Assembly: GCA_015039465.1 (NCBI GenBank)
Contig: MU130549.1
Span: 183,930-247,929 of the forward strand
Source: Phlegmacium glaucopus
Taxonomy: Eukaryota > Basidiomycota > Agaricomycetes > Agaricales > Cortinariaceae
Reading direction: 5' to 3'
DNA length: 64,000 nt
This document shows positions 1-9,404 of the stretch, in pieces. Below the pieces are notes generated by a model. It had not been told where the DNA came from. It made no database searches and was given only the letters and a program-made list of their open reading frames with translations. Numbering within the stretch: position 1 is the first letter of the stretch; each line of letters begins with the position of its first letter. The position numbers were made by a program, and so were the translations under genes.

Positions 1-30
1 CGCGAGTGCAAGCTTATAGTCGCCGTAACA
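1..30 (+). repeat. 3' end of a 5' LTR (Ty3/gypsy)
   Basis: These 30 bases are identical to the last 30 bases (10068-10097) of the complete solo LTR at 9661-10097 and end in the same TAACA terminus. They therefore mark the end of the 5' LTR of the element whose gag follows. The rest of this LTR lies left of the window. Confidence 0.9.
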
Positions 31-363
31 AAAGGTCTAAACTACTCTTGCGTCCGCTTCTCTAAGCGCAGACGAACCATATATTCTGGAGCTCAACGAA
101 ACACGCACTTAGCCAACAAGAACAGTAACTACTCGGAAAACCCTTGTAAACCGAACTCGTGTGATCACCTATATCAACGAAGTCATAAGAAGATCGTGTG
201 GTCGCCGATACCAACGGATCTCAAGAGATAATACACCACGACGTCGAAAGGCAAATACCAAGTCCCCACCGAGTCATCAGAAGAAGAAGACACAACTGGA
301 AGCAGTCAATACGACACCGACAACGAAGAACCTCTCGAAGAAAAACTTCCCGAGCCCGAACGC

Positions 364-1548
364 ATGAGCCACAGCTCTACAACACAGCCAAGACAAGAAC
401 GAGTAGGAAGAAACCCTCGAACCACCACAGCAGACCAACCAATTCCTCAAACACCGTCCACCTCAGGAAAAGCCAAAACCCCAATATACACACCACCCAC
501 CGCTCCCTCCTCATCCCAAGCACCTGTTCCCTTTGGACCCGAAACACCCGCTCAACAACCAAAGAGCGATTGGGAAATAACTAGTGACCACGAAGACAAC
601 AACGACAAAATGTCAAAAGAAGTACGCATTAACCCCCCGCAACCATACCACGGAGATCGAGATGGACTCCTATCCTTCCTCCAGGATTGTCGAGTATACC
701 TCTCTCTCAACGATGCAATCTATAACTCTGATGGCAAACAAATTATATTTGTCCTCTCATTCCTCACTGGCGGAACTGCTAAAATTTGGAAAGAAGCCTT
801 CCTCGACGAATGTCTCGCTAGTACTCCCCCAGACTTTGGAAAATACCCGGACTTTGTCAACAAGCTCAAAGAAGCATTCTTAGCCGCCGACGCCGAAGGA
901 GAAGCTAGAGTCCAACTACGCCAACTCAGACAAGGAACCAACTCGGTAGACAGCTACATCGCAGAATTCAGAATCCTCGCTGGGAGATCTAAAATCAAAG
1001 ACGACAAAACCCTCATCGATTATTTTTCGGAAGGAATCCACTCCTCTCTCCTCCAGAAGATCTATGGACTCGAGAATCCTCCCACGACTATCAAAGATTG
1101 GTACGCTAAAGCCTCTCGATTCGACCTCCAATACAAACGATGCAAGGAAATAATTCAGCGAAAAGCCGGAAACGCCCCCCAAACGAAAAAGGCTCATCCT
1201 GCGCCACGCTATGTTAATCATCATCATGACCCCAATGCTATGGATATCGACACAACCAAGATCGATCACCTCACTATAGAAGAACGCGAACAACACATGA
1301 AAGAACAAAGATGCTTCCATTGCCACAAAATAGGACATTTCGCCCGGGAATGCCGCTCCAAGCAAAACAACACCTCGAACACAAGCTCAAACTATGTCAA
1401 GGCAAACGACAGCAGTTACAAGAAATTCAACGGATTCAAGAAGACAGCCGCTACCGCCCGAGCCATGATACGCAACCTAGTTGAAGATATGGATACGGAA
1501 GAAAAGGAGAAGTTGATAGACGAAGTAGTCAAGGACCAGGATTTTTAG
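364..1548 (+). CDS. gag: Ty3/gypsy retrotransposon Gag
   Basis: Gag capsid/nucleocapsid protein of an LTR retrotransposon, 394 residues. The middle third (about residues 85-265) matches the retrotransposon gag fold, with a hydrophobic helix-rich block including FLTGGTAKIWKEAF and the LRQGTNSVDSYIAEF region. A CCHC zinc knuckle (C317-x2-C320-x4-H325-x4-C330) sits near the C-terminus and would bind the RNA genome. The N-terminal 80 residues are Pro/Thr/Ser-rich. The frame is intact. The first ATG of the long frame was taken as start. It lies 333 bases after the LTR end. Pol would follow in another frame (-1 relative to gag), as in many gypsy elements, but it is cut short by the A-run at 1784. 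The copy is therefore probably not autonomous, or is incomplete in this record. Confidence 0.88.
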   Translation: MSHSSTTQPRQERVGRNPRTTTADQPIPQTPSTSGKAKTPIYTPPTAPSSSQAPVPFGPETPAQQPKSDWEITSDHEDNNDKMSKEVRINPPQPYHGDRDGLLSFLQDCRVYLSLNDAIYNSDGKQIIFVLSFLTGGTAKIWKEAFLDECLASTPPDFGKYPDFVNKLKEAFLAADAEGEARVQLRQLRQGTNSVDSYIAEFRILAGRSKIKDDKTLIDYFSEGIHSSLLQKIYGLENPPTTIKDWYAKASRFDLQYKRCKEIIQRKAGNAPQTKKAHPAPRYVNHHHDPNAMDIDTTKIDHLTIEEREQHMKEQRCFHCHKIGHFARECRSKQNNTSNTSSNYVKANDSSYKKFNGFKKTAATARAMIRNLVEDMDTEEKEKLIDEVVKDQDF

Positions 1549-1550
1549 GC

Positions 1551-1783
1551 AAGCACACAGTTTCAACGTCTGTGTCGCTGATGATTTCTTCTGTATTAGT
1601 AGCCGAGATGGGAAAACAATCTATGATCCTACAGACCCCTATCACGTGCAAAACTGAGAAAGAGAACAAAATCGTTGACGCCCGAATTCTTATGGACACA
1701 GGAGCAGGTGGACTCTTTATGAACGCCGGCTTTGCCAAACGACACCAAATACTTCTATACCCCCTTGATAAACCGATACTCCC
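1551..1783 (+). pseudogene. Pol fragment: retroviral-type aspartic protease
   Basis: Just after the gag stop a frame shifted by -1 encodes the beginning of Pol. It contains the catalytic motif ILMDTGAGGLFM of pepsin-like retroelement proteases, then FAKRHQILLYPL typical of the next beta strand. The frame runs into a 25-base A-run and everything downstream (rest of protease, reverse transcriptase, RNase H, integrase) is missing. Whether the element is truly truncated or the assembly is gapped here cannot be decided from the sequence. The exact 25-base length favours a gap. Confidence 0.8.
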
Positions 1784-1808
1784 AAAAAAAAAAAAAAAAA
1801 AAAAAAAA
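1784..1808. other. Run of exactly 25 A, probable filled assembly gap
   Basis: Twenty-five consecutive A separate a truncated gypsy pol from unrelated sequence. A second run of exactly the same length is at 6302-6326 and interrupts another reading frame. Equal length and disruption of coding on both sides suggest placeholder bases (N written as A), not real poly(A). Inference only. Confidence 0.5.
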
Positions 1809-2131
1809 TAAGTGATTGAGACTTCGTCAACGCTCGGTCTCTCATACAACACAACGGTCTCAATTTCCAACCCGCTTCCCACTTTCCTTCGCCTACTCTT
1901 AGTCGCTTAGTCTGGGTCACCCTAGCTGACCGGTTCCTTCGTCTCTCACAATCGCAATCTTTAGTCCTAAATAATTGACTAGACTTAATTCTATTCCCAT
2001 TGTTTTCGAACCATCCTAACAGCTACGATTTCCCAAATAAATCTGTTTTAATCAATCTTGGGTCACCCTTGTTGGTTTCATTGGTTTTGTTGCTTACTTT
2101 ACGCTCTCCAACCGAACAATTCTACACAAGA

Positions 2132-3784
2132 ATGCCACTCAACACTTCCTTCTCTCGTTTCATTACTACCGACAAGGACTCTGACTTGGATCGCTCTCGC
2201 GGTCGTGTCCAGTTAATTGAAGGCGATTTTTTCTATTCCCCCAATTCAAGGCGTGATGTCCAACTTCCGCCAGTCTATGATGAGATTCCATATTGTGATT
2301 GCTTTAAGCACGGTTTTGCGGAATTTCACCAACCGCTTTGGTGGCAACCCGCTTGCCCTTACCTCGCCTTCCTGCCTCTTCGACCAGTCTTTGCTGGTGT
2401 ACCATTCCAGGACCTTTTCCATATATCCTATTTTCCTCGGCTTCGCTATGGAGGTTTTATGATCGATCCGCAAACAATTTTAGGGTGGGCGCGCCTCGAA
2501 AAGGATATACGAGACGCCGTGGAGCTGCTTTTGACCCATGAGCGTGCGCCACCAATAACGTGGATAGCGCCAACGTCAATAAGTTGTACAGGCGCATTTA
2601 GGCGAGTCCACGACCTTCGCGCTCACTTTATGCATTCCAGGGAATGGTTTTCCCAATTCATGGGTGGCTTTTCCTATGCCATTGCAGTCAGCATAACGCT
2701 CCATCATGACAATCTTCACCAAGGGGTGCCACACTGGTTTTCATTCCTATCTGAGCGGGGGTATTCTCAGATCTGGCTGTCAGGAGTAATGTCGTCAATT
2801 GTGGCTACCTTCGATTCATCTGTCAATCGAGCCGGCGTTTTTGTTCAGTTGCACCAACGTCACCGAGACCAGTTTTCCATTGACTGGCTATGTGATTTTG
2901 CTGTACCTGTATGGTATCCTTGGGGCAGCCAAGAAACCAAAGCATCTCTGACTGATCCTCGCCTTGTTCATTTTGCACCTTTGCCACACCAGCTACAAGA
3001 GGTTGGTACTTTCTTAACAAGGAGCCCAACCCCACAGCCACAGCCACAACCAACCCCGGAGCCCCAGACCCAGGCCTTTGATTGTAAGCTATTTTTATGT
3101 TATCTCCTAATATATACTTATTTTTATTTAGGTGCTGCGAGCTCTGCTATAATCCCTTCCTGGAAGGCCTTTTTTGAAAAGTGCCAAGCGCGAAATGAGC
3201 ATCTGAAGGCCCGAGAGACAGATAAACAACGACAGTCTCGGGAGAGTCGCGAAAAGAATCCCCCCGTCAAACGTACAAAGGTTTTCCTATGGAAGCGAAT
3301 TGAAGGTGGCGGCTACCGTCGGGAGAGCTTTTACCAAGCAGAAAACGGAATGCATCTGGATGCATATAACAAGTGTCAGAAAATATACGATGCCTTCTCA
3401 AACGAATGGGACTGCTGTTCAGAATTTGGAGAACCGTCTCAAGGTGATTTCGCGGACGACGATGACATTGACGACGACTATCCCATGATGCCTCCCCCCT
3501 CGACTTCAGTAGACCAGGCATTGAGGCCTGGTTCCCCACCCCCGGAACCCTCGACGCCTACTCTTGATCATCTGGCCCCTGCTGTGGATGACAGGTCCTT
3601 CCATGTTGTTCGTCCAGTGGAAATACCCTTCGATTGGGAGGATTTTGAAACCTCCCAGCTCTTGTATGAGATTTATGGCTTCGTTGGACCTCTTCCTCTT
3701 CCCACCCGTCCTTCTTCCATCGATAAAGCTGGGCGCAGCCTCCTTTCAACAATCCTAAAATGGCGCGGCTTATACCGACGTTGA
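2132..3784 (+). CDS. Agaricomycete-specific hypothetical protein, TE-associated
   Basis: I do not recognise a function. The start is the ATG at 2132 (the frame is open further upstream, to 2000 and beyond, but without an ATG in good position). A 48-base intron (3084-3131, GTAAGC...TTTAG with CTAAT) is inferred. It is a multiple of three, so the frame also stays open through it. The product is about 534 residues: an ordered N-terminal half rich in Trp/Phe/His (for example PLWWQPACPYLAF and DFAVPVWYPWGSQ), a Pro/Gln linker after residue 300, a basic/charged stretch, an acidic patch (DDDDIDDDY) and a conserved-looking C-terminus (DWEDFETSQLLYEIYGF). Proteins of this style are numerous in mushroom genomes and often sit among transposons. 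No transposase or reverse transcriptase motif is visible. It lies directly between the A-run at 1784 and the mirror-image segment. Confidence 0.7.
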   Translation: MPLNTSFSRFITTDKDSDLDRSRGRVQLIEGDFFYSPNSRRDVQLPPVYDEIPYCDCFKHGFAEFHQPLWWQPACPYLAFLPLRPVFAGVPFQDLFHISYFPRLRYGGFMIDPQTILGWARLEKDIRDAVELLLTHERAPPITWIAPTSISCTGAFRRVHDLRAHFMHSREWFSQFMGGFSYAIAVSITLHHDNLHQGVPHWFSFLSERGYSQIWLSGVMSSIVATFDSSVNRAGVFVQLHQRHRDQFSIDWLCDFAVPVWYPWGSQETKASLTDPRLVHFAPLPHQLQEVGTFLTRSPTPQPQPQPTPEPQTQAFDCKLFLCYLLIYTYFYLGAASSAIIPSWKAFFEKCQARNEHLKARETDKQRQSRESREKNPPVKRTKVFLWKRIEGGGYRRESFYQAENGMHLDAYNKCQKIYDAFSNEWDCCSEFGEPSQGDFADDDDIDDDYPMMPPPSTSVDQALRPGSPPPEPSTPTLDHLAPAVDDRSFHVVRPVEIPFDWEDFETSQLLYEIYGFVGPLPLPTRPSSIDKAGRSLLSTILKWRGLYRR

Positions 3785-3977
3785 TAGGGACAGCGGGGAC
3801 GCTTCTTATCCCTTTATTACCGCCATTGCCTGGTATATGTTAGGTCGTGTTTATTACAAAGCAACGAGTTTAATAACCATGGGTTACTTCGTCGCATCCA
3901 GTATTCCCTTTACCTGTTACTTGGCTAATACGGTGGGATAGTAGTATTGTAATGTGCCAGTTGTAAGTGTAATGACG

Positions 3978-4350
3978 AGTGTGGTGTTTCCCGCTTATGC
4001 GTGTTACTGACTGTTGGGTCTTATTTCAACCTGGTGCAGGAAAACAGAGACGACAAACAGATTGTGTAATTCTAAATCATCTACTCAACATTTGCCAGTC
4101 ATCAAGATCTAGACAGCGTTCGTTAAATGGAAACTGCAGGGTTAGGACAAAAAAGACAAGTACAACAAGAAGGTCCCTAAACCGCTAAAAGAAATCGTGT
4201 AGGAGACACATAGTTCTAAGCCATTTGCTCAACTCTTAACAGTTATGAAAACAGACCTTTAAGTGGATACCAGAAGTATCAGACGGAAACTAGTAGGACG
4301 ACCAAAAGGTCCTCTCACCGTTAAAACAAATTCTCCAGCCAGAGACTGTA
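3978..4350. other. Mirror-read gene B: small coiled-coil protein
   Basis: Reading down from 4350 without complementing there is an ATG, exon 4350-4266, intron 4265-4205 (GTGAAT...ACACAG), exon 4204-4130, intron 4129-4052 (GTAAAT...AAACAG) and exon 4051-3978 ending in TGA. The phases agree at each junction and give about 77 residues. The first 53 are a charged amphipathic helix (MSETDLLNKIATLLENQQ, then EDVLKKIAKSLEEQHEQKK), as expected of a short coiled coil. The C-terminal exon is less certain. Function unknown. Between genes A and B (5263-4351) the mirror reading is AT-rich and I see no coding sequence. Confidence 0.65.
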
Positions 4351-5263
4351 TGAACATTTGCGACTCTCAAACCTCCCTCAGCATGTTCAAATTCAAGAAT
4401 ATTCCGTGTTACGTAGGGGTAACGGAGTTGCAAAGTCCCTAGTCTTCGTAATAAATTAGACTCGACAGTCCGACCACTGACACACCATACAATGATCAGG
4501 AAAAAAAACCAGTACCCAAATGGCAGCCGCTGCCTGACCCGGTAAGGTGTCATACCCATTTTATATCGAGGAGAGTGACGACGCCACCCTGATAAAACAT
4601 CAATAGCTTTTAGGCTAAGTTTACACGTTTGAAAACATTTTTATAAAACAAAAAATGTTTTCCTTCGGTTTTAAATTGTAAAACATAATTTATTTTAAGT
4701 AGGTTTTAACTATTAGATGTAGTCTAAAACTAGTCATTGTTTACTATTTAAAAGGTAACAAAAACAAACCAGGTTTTGTACGGTATTTAACTTTTAAAAC
4801 TATTTCAAAACTAACGATGTTTTGTTATGTAAAAGCGTTCAGGTTGTAATGTTATTCTAAATCTTAAATCCTATCTAAATCGTCGGCTGTTTTACTTCTT
4901 GTTTTCCGATTGAAAACAACGGGACTTTTGACTGGTTATTTTCCAATACAAATTATATTTCGTTTAAATATATAAAATATTTCTCTAAAACTGTTTCTGT
5001 TTTTCTTTTCAAATCCAATTTATAAAAGCTGAGGAACGATTTCTATAGTAAAATCCGTTACGTTTTAGGTAGCGTGCGGCTCGCGGACCCTTCACTGTGC
5101 GAGTGATCTGCTAGTAGCGGATTGAGTTTTCCAACAGTTTTTGTATATAATGTACCGGTGCTATAATGATCTTTACTTTTGTACTTTCTGATCATTAATT
5201 TTAACCCATTACCTCGACTTTTTAACAAGTTATACATCGTTCGTATACCTCTTTACTGTTCGG

Positions 5264-6301
5264 GATATCTACACGGAGTTGTTTGAAAACCATCCTACTT
5301 CACTACTTCAACAACTACACGGCACACGATGAACTGGACACCTACAAAACGGCGGTAACGAGTTTTAAGTTCCCGAGTCGTCAAGGTCGGACTTCGAAGA
5401 CCACGGTTCAAGATTTTTTCACCAGTCTGGAAAGACAGGTTGCCCACACAACTCGTAAAAAAACGGTCAACGACAGGCACCCGGTGGTACTAAAGCTCCG
5501 TATCAATAAAGGGACTGGATACTTTTTTATACTGACAATCTTTTACTTACTCTTTTCGTTTTCTTTATCTGGACATACTGTCATCATTTCTGGTGTTTAC
5601 TATAGTTCGAGTTCAACTGAGTCAGACAGTAGTGTGTCCCAACTTGGTAGTGAACACAATTATTGTTACGGTGCTGCGACATCCCACCGTCGTCAACAGC
5701 CAGGAAGTTCCTGTAGTAGTTTCGAATTACAACGTTGTCGTTCTGCGGTTTACTAGGGTGGCGCATTGTTACGTCTGGCTCGATGCGCTCCCAGTGACTC
5801 CTCCCGTCGTGTAACAACAAGCATACGTTTTATTAGTAAAACCCACTTAAACATCAACCTATCTGCTTGACCTTGTCACTAACGTCCCCATTATCTTGTA
5901 CCGTTCCCGAACTGTCCTTCTTTACACGTCTTAACCTGTGGTACCAAGTCGTCGAGAGCTCGTTGAAGCTTCAGTCACTCGACGTCAGGAGGACACACTA
6001 GATTGGCTGTGTGTATCTTCCGTAGCTACTGTAACCCCTGACGATGGAAGGTCCCGTGACAACGACGGAGGAACTTCAGTTTATGTACGGTGGAAAGAAG
6101 TACTGGCAGAAGCGGGTATGCAAACTAATGTATGTAAACTGCTTTTTCGAAACTCGGTCTTTAACTGTAAGCCAAAGGTAGGTGTTATAGGGTTCAACAT
6201 AAGAACCCCCAGAACTTCAGTAACTCCTTCAAGTTCTTAACCTCCCGTTTTCTGCGCTGCCCCCTAAATTTTTTAAGTCTTAGCAGGGAGGCGTCAGGTT
6301 G
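5264..6301. other. Mirror-read gene A: partial hypothetical protein
   Basis: Reading from 6301 down to 5264 without complementing gives 327 sense codons and a TAG stop (5266-5264). They are interrupted by one 54-base intron (5571 to 5518; GTCTAT, CTAAC, TTCATAG) placed in phase. The 5' end is lost at the A-run 6302-6326. Recognisable pieces are HVFDFKEAATVPWKVAVPN, ARSALLRGGIIWRLAVA and, after the intron, SKSWWPTDSNWQK and EPLNFEQWRQNIHRSS. They resemble a hypothetical protein family that I recall from mushroom genomes (RGGI-WRLA and WWP motifs). Function unknown. In the six normal frames the same DNA offers only frames of 157 residues or less. The strand is given as a dot because the reading direction corresponds to neither DNA strand. 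Confidence 0.85.
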
Positions 6302-6326
6302 AAAAAAAAAAAAAAAAAAAAAAAAA
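6302..6326. other. Second run of exactly 25 A, probable filled gap
   Basis: This run cuts mirror-read gene A at its 5' side. Same length as the run at 1784. It lies inside the mirrored segment, and a homopolymer is unchanged by reversal. Confidence 0.5.
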
Positions 6327-7150
6327 TGTTGTTGTCCGTTTCCGTCGTTGTCTGTTGTCGTCATCGTTGTCCGTTGTCGTCATCGTTGTCCGTTGTCGTC
6401 ATCGTTGTCCGTTGTCGTCATCGTTGTCTGTTGTCGTCATCGTTGTTTGTCGTCATCGTTGTCGTTTGTCGTTGTCCTTGTGGTTTGTCATCGTTCGAAA
6501 ACTAATTAAAAAAACCCCCCTGGTGAAAGGGGGGGGGGGTGATGGTGTGTCGAGGTTGAGGCATGGTAGTAGTGGGGATCTGGTGGTAATAAGTAAGGTA
6601 GAATTAAAAATAAAATAAAAACAAACAAAAACCCCCTCGAGGAGGGGGGGGTAGCCGTCACCGCCGTCGTCCGTCGTGTTGTACGTCGTTGTAAGCCGGT
6701 GGGTGTCGTTTGTCGTCGTCACATTGGTCGTTCGTCATGATACAGGTCGTGTGTTGTTGTTGTACATGTGTACGCGTCGTGTGTCGTCATCGTGCATGTC
6801 GTACGTCGTACATGGCCTAATACAAAATGTTAGTAGTCAAATAAAATAAAATGAAGTAAAAAAATACCCCCCCTGGTGAGGGGGGGTTACCGTTGCACGT
6901 CGTCATCGTCGTAGTGTCGTACATTGTTGTGGTGGTGTCATACGTTGTTGTTGTTTCTCGCTATCGTTGTCGTATGTCGTACATGACTATTGTAAGTCGT
7001 TAGTAATGAATTAAGATAGAATAAAATAAAAAATACCCCCCCTCACCAGGGGGGGTTACCGTTGTTACATGGCTGTTGTCGTTGTGCTGCCACTGTCGTT
7101 CGTTGCCGTTATTCGTTGCCGTTATTCGTTGCTGTTGTTGTGTAGTGGGT
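6327..7150. repeat. Degenerate tandem array with C-run/G-run hairpins (mirrored)
   Basis: Units of roughly 120-230 bases combine trinucleotide-like GTT/GTC tracts, an AT-rich stretch (ATAAAATAAAA) and a hairpin of 5-10 C followed by 5-10 G. The hairpins are near 6516, 6645, 6870 and 7040. A similar array, CpG-poor and in normal orientation, is at 8620-9215. The extreme CpG excess here fits the mirror reading. Confidence 0.6.
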
Positions 7151-7197
7151 ATTAGCATATAATGGGGGTCAATAAAATAATCGACTTACCTTTTTAT

Positions 7198-7230
7198 GAC
7201 CACAGACGATGCTGTGCATCGTCTGTGGTC
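7198..7230. repeat. Perfect 14-bp hairpin
   Basis: GACCACAGACGATG, loop CTGTG, then the exact reverse complement. It lies near the right edge of the mirrored segment. An inverted repeat stays an inverted repeat under mirroring, so it does not help to place the edge. Confidence 0.8.
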
Positions 7231-7439
7231 GTCGTTACTGGCCGTGTGACGGTGTGAGAGACAGAGAACGAAATCAACATTACTTGTGCAAGTCACATGT
7301 GATCACGTGATCACACCCCTCGCACTGAACAAAATACACGATTTTGATGGCAACAAGGTCATTGCCATCTAATCTCAATATAGTGCTACTTGACATATTA
7401 CCATAATTATATTATTTTTCTAGTAAACTCAAGTGGTTC

Positions 7440-7720
7440 ATTTGCTGATCTCACTTATTTCTGCTCGGAATCTGACCAGATTCTGCTCAGAAATGGTCAG
7501 ATTCTGCTCGGAAATGGTCAGATTCTGCTCGGAAATTGGTCAGAATTAAATCTGATTAGATCAGATCAGATCTGGTATTTCTGATCAGATCTGATCAGAA
7601 TCTGGTCAGAAAAATTGGCTCTATTACTGCCATTTGGGCTTGTAAAAATTCTGACCGGAATCTGATCAGATCTGACCAATTCTGATCAGATCTGATCAGA
7701 TCTGGTGGATCACAGCAAAG
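7440..7720. repeat. MITE-like block of TGATCAGATC/TCTGCTCGG repeats
   Basis: The stretch is built from repeated TCTGATCAGA and CAGATTCTGCTCGGAAATG words on both strands, giving a self-complementary low-complexity element. A weaker relative occurs at 8330-8400. No coding sequence. Confidence 0.6.
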
Positions 7721-7736
7721 ACCTCGACCCTCCAGG

Positions 7737-7763
7737 GGTTTTGAAACCCTTGACAATCACTAT
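7737..7763 (+). repeat. Dispersed 27-bp repeat, copy 1
   Basis: Identical over 27 bases (GGTTTTGAAACCC... CACTAT) to 12714-12740. Both copies are preceded by a C-rich/ATGGG-like stretch. They may be conserved coding remnants of one transposon family, since both read VLKPLTITI in one frame. Between here and 8330 I see no gene. Confidence 0.7.
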
Positions 7764-8399
7764 AGATACCTATCATATGAAAGTTTCCATATTTAGATAG
7801 TATTGAGCACATGATGTAGTGACTAAGCTTTGACTGCTGAAAAGCAGGCATATAGTGTACTCCTGACTGTCAACTATAAGCTATAACTTGTCTATTAGTG
7901 GAGCACTTCAAAAATTTCACAAAGACACTACCTGGTTAGATTCAGACATCTTGGTAGATTAGAGGAGGAAATAATTGGGAAATTTAAAAGGAATGTATCC
8001 AACCACAATATGAACACAATACACCCCAACAGGGGCCACAAATGGTTGTCCATCCCATTTCTGGCACAATGTGGCCCTAAAAATAAGTTGTATGCAACAT
8101 TTTGATAGCTCTTGGATGGGATTGGTGCTTGATATATCTATAGTTCTGATAAATTTTTAAGCTGGCCAGAGTGGCCTACCCACATGATATTTTTTATTTT
8201 AATCTTGACATCCCCTTGTATAGTACCATAGTATTTTCATAGTATCATGGTAGATAGTAATAGTGTTTAGCATAAGTGTACTATTTTTCTAGTAAAGTCA
8301 GATGATTCATTTTCTAAGCTTGCAACTCAATTCTGCTCAGAATCTGCTCAGATTCTGGTCAGAAATTGGTCAGACTTGGATCTAATCAAATCAGATCTG

Positions 8400-8580
8400 G
8401 TGTTGCAGAAAAGACTTCCTGGAATCCATGTGGATTCCAGGTGGACATTCCATCATTCCATATGGAATTTGGCTGTTTCCTTGCCATTCCACATGGAATG
8501 GAGACCCTAAAATTGGTGGGATCTCAGCCAAAACATATTCCATATGGAATGATGGAATCCATGTGGAATATGGGGGAGAG
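8400..8580. repeat. Fold-back repeat of CCATATGGAAT words
   Basis: Repeated ATTCCATATGGAAT and GGAATCCATGTGGAAT palindromic words on both strands suggest a small fold-back element. No reading frame of note. Confidence 0.55.
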
Positions 8581-8619
8581 TAAAGACCTCATCTATTGTC
8601 ATTGCTTGTTATTGACACT

Positions 8620-9215
8620 GATTTGTTGTTGATATTTGTTTGTTGTTGTTGTTGTTTGCTTGTTGTCATTTGTTGCTGTTCATTGATTGTGTGCCTGTCA
8701 TAGTTTACAGAGAATTGAATTAAAATTATAAAAAACAAAGCCCCCAAGGGGTAGTGCCCATGCCCATCACCATTATGCTTGTTGTTGTTGTTGTTTGTTT
8801 GTTATTGTTTGTTGTCATTCCTTCAACAACTTTCATTCATTATTATTTGCCTGTCATAGTTTGCATTAGAATTAAATTAAATGTAAAAGAAAAGCCTCCC
8901 AAGTGTAGTGTCATGCTCATCATTGTCATGCTTGTCATTGTTGTGCTTATCATTGTTGTCATTTGTTCATTCAACATCTTTGTTTGTCACCATTTGCCTG
9001 TCACAGTTTACATTAGAATCAAATTTAATTTTTTTTAAAATACCTCCCAAGGTGTAGTGCCTGTGTTGTGTCAACTCGGACACTTGTTGTTGTGCTTATC
9101 ATTGTTGTCCTGCTTATCATTGTTGTCCATGCATGTCGTTGTCATCCCTGTATGATGTTGTAGTGCATTAAGTAAATCAAGAAACTTACCCCCAATGGGG
9201 AGGAGTTGGTGTTGT
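8620..9215 (+). repeat. Tandem array of about 150-bp hairpin-containing units
   Basis: Three to four units about 146-162 bases apart share a TTGTTGTTGT tract, CCTGTCATAGTTTGCATTAG-like sequence, an AT-rich block and a short C-run/G-run hairpin followed by TAGTG (near 8741, 8896, 9043 and a last weaker one at 9188). CpG is almost absent. This appears to be the normal-orientation relative of the array at 6327-7150. Confidence 0.6.
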
Positions 9216-9404
9216 TAGCAACATTGGTGTTATCACTGATGTTGTTTGTGTTGTTGCTGTGTTGTTGTGTTTTGTTGATAGCTAGGAGTTGTTTGAAGCA
9301 ATGAGATTTTTTAAACTCCAACTGCCAAAATATCAGGTGCCTAACAATATTTTATAGATTATAAATTCAATTCTGTGCCAAAAAATTAGAAAAAAAAATT
9401 GTCA

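Larger units (their letters stand above)
3978..7150. other. Mirror-image segment (reversed, not complemented)
   Basis: In this span the printed strand read backwards without complementing yields gene-like sequence, while neither real strand does. Two genes appear in the backward reading (separate entries), with GT...AG introns, a CTAAC branch site and correct stops. Dinucleotide use is also inverted: in 6661-6780 I count 17 CG against 3 GC, the opposite of the CpG-poor repeat DNA at 7300-15,800. The core 3978-6301 is supported by coding sequence and 6327-7150 by composition only. The left edge lies between 3785 and 3978 and the right edge between about 7150 and 7290. The segment includes the A-run at 6302, so the reversal was applied after that run existed. 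No DNA rearrangement can do this, so a data artefact or deliberate alteration is the likely cause. Confidence 0.9.

Noticed and set aside
4600..5260. Mitochondrial DNA insertion (very AT-rich)
   Set aside because: AT-richness is explained as non-coding spacer between the two mirror-read genes; no mitochondrial gene is visible in either reading.
4290..6618. Conventional open frames inside the mirrored block (for example 4290-4559 minus, 5283-5756, 5938-6240 and 6355-6618 plus)
   Set aside because: They are by-products of reading mirrored coding DNA. They have no motifs, no splice logic and odd composition, whereas the backward reading explains the same bases.
6327..7150. CRISPR-like array
   Set aside because: Spacing is irregular, units are degenerate and low-complexity, and this is a fungal genome.
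3978..7150. True mirror-repeat DNA (H-DNA) or an ordinary inversion
   Set aside because: A mirror repeat needs both the forward and the reversed copy in tandem, which is absent. An inversion would give the reverse complement, which is not what is seen.
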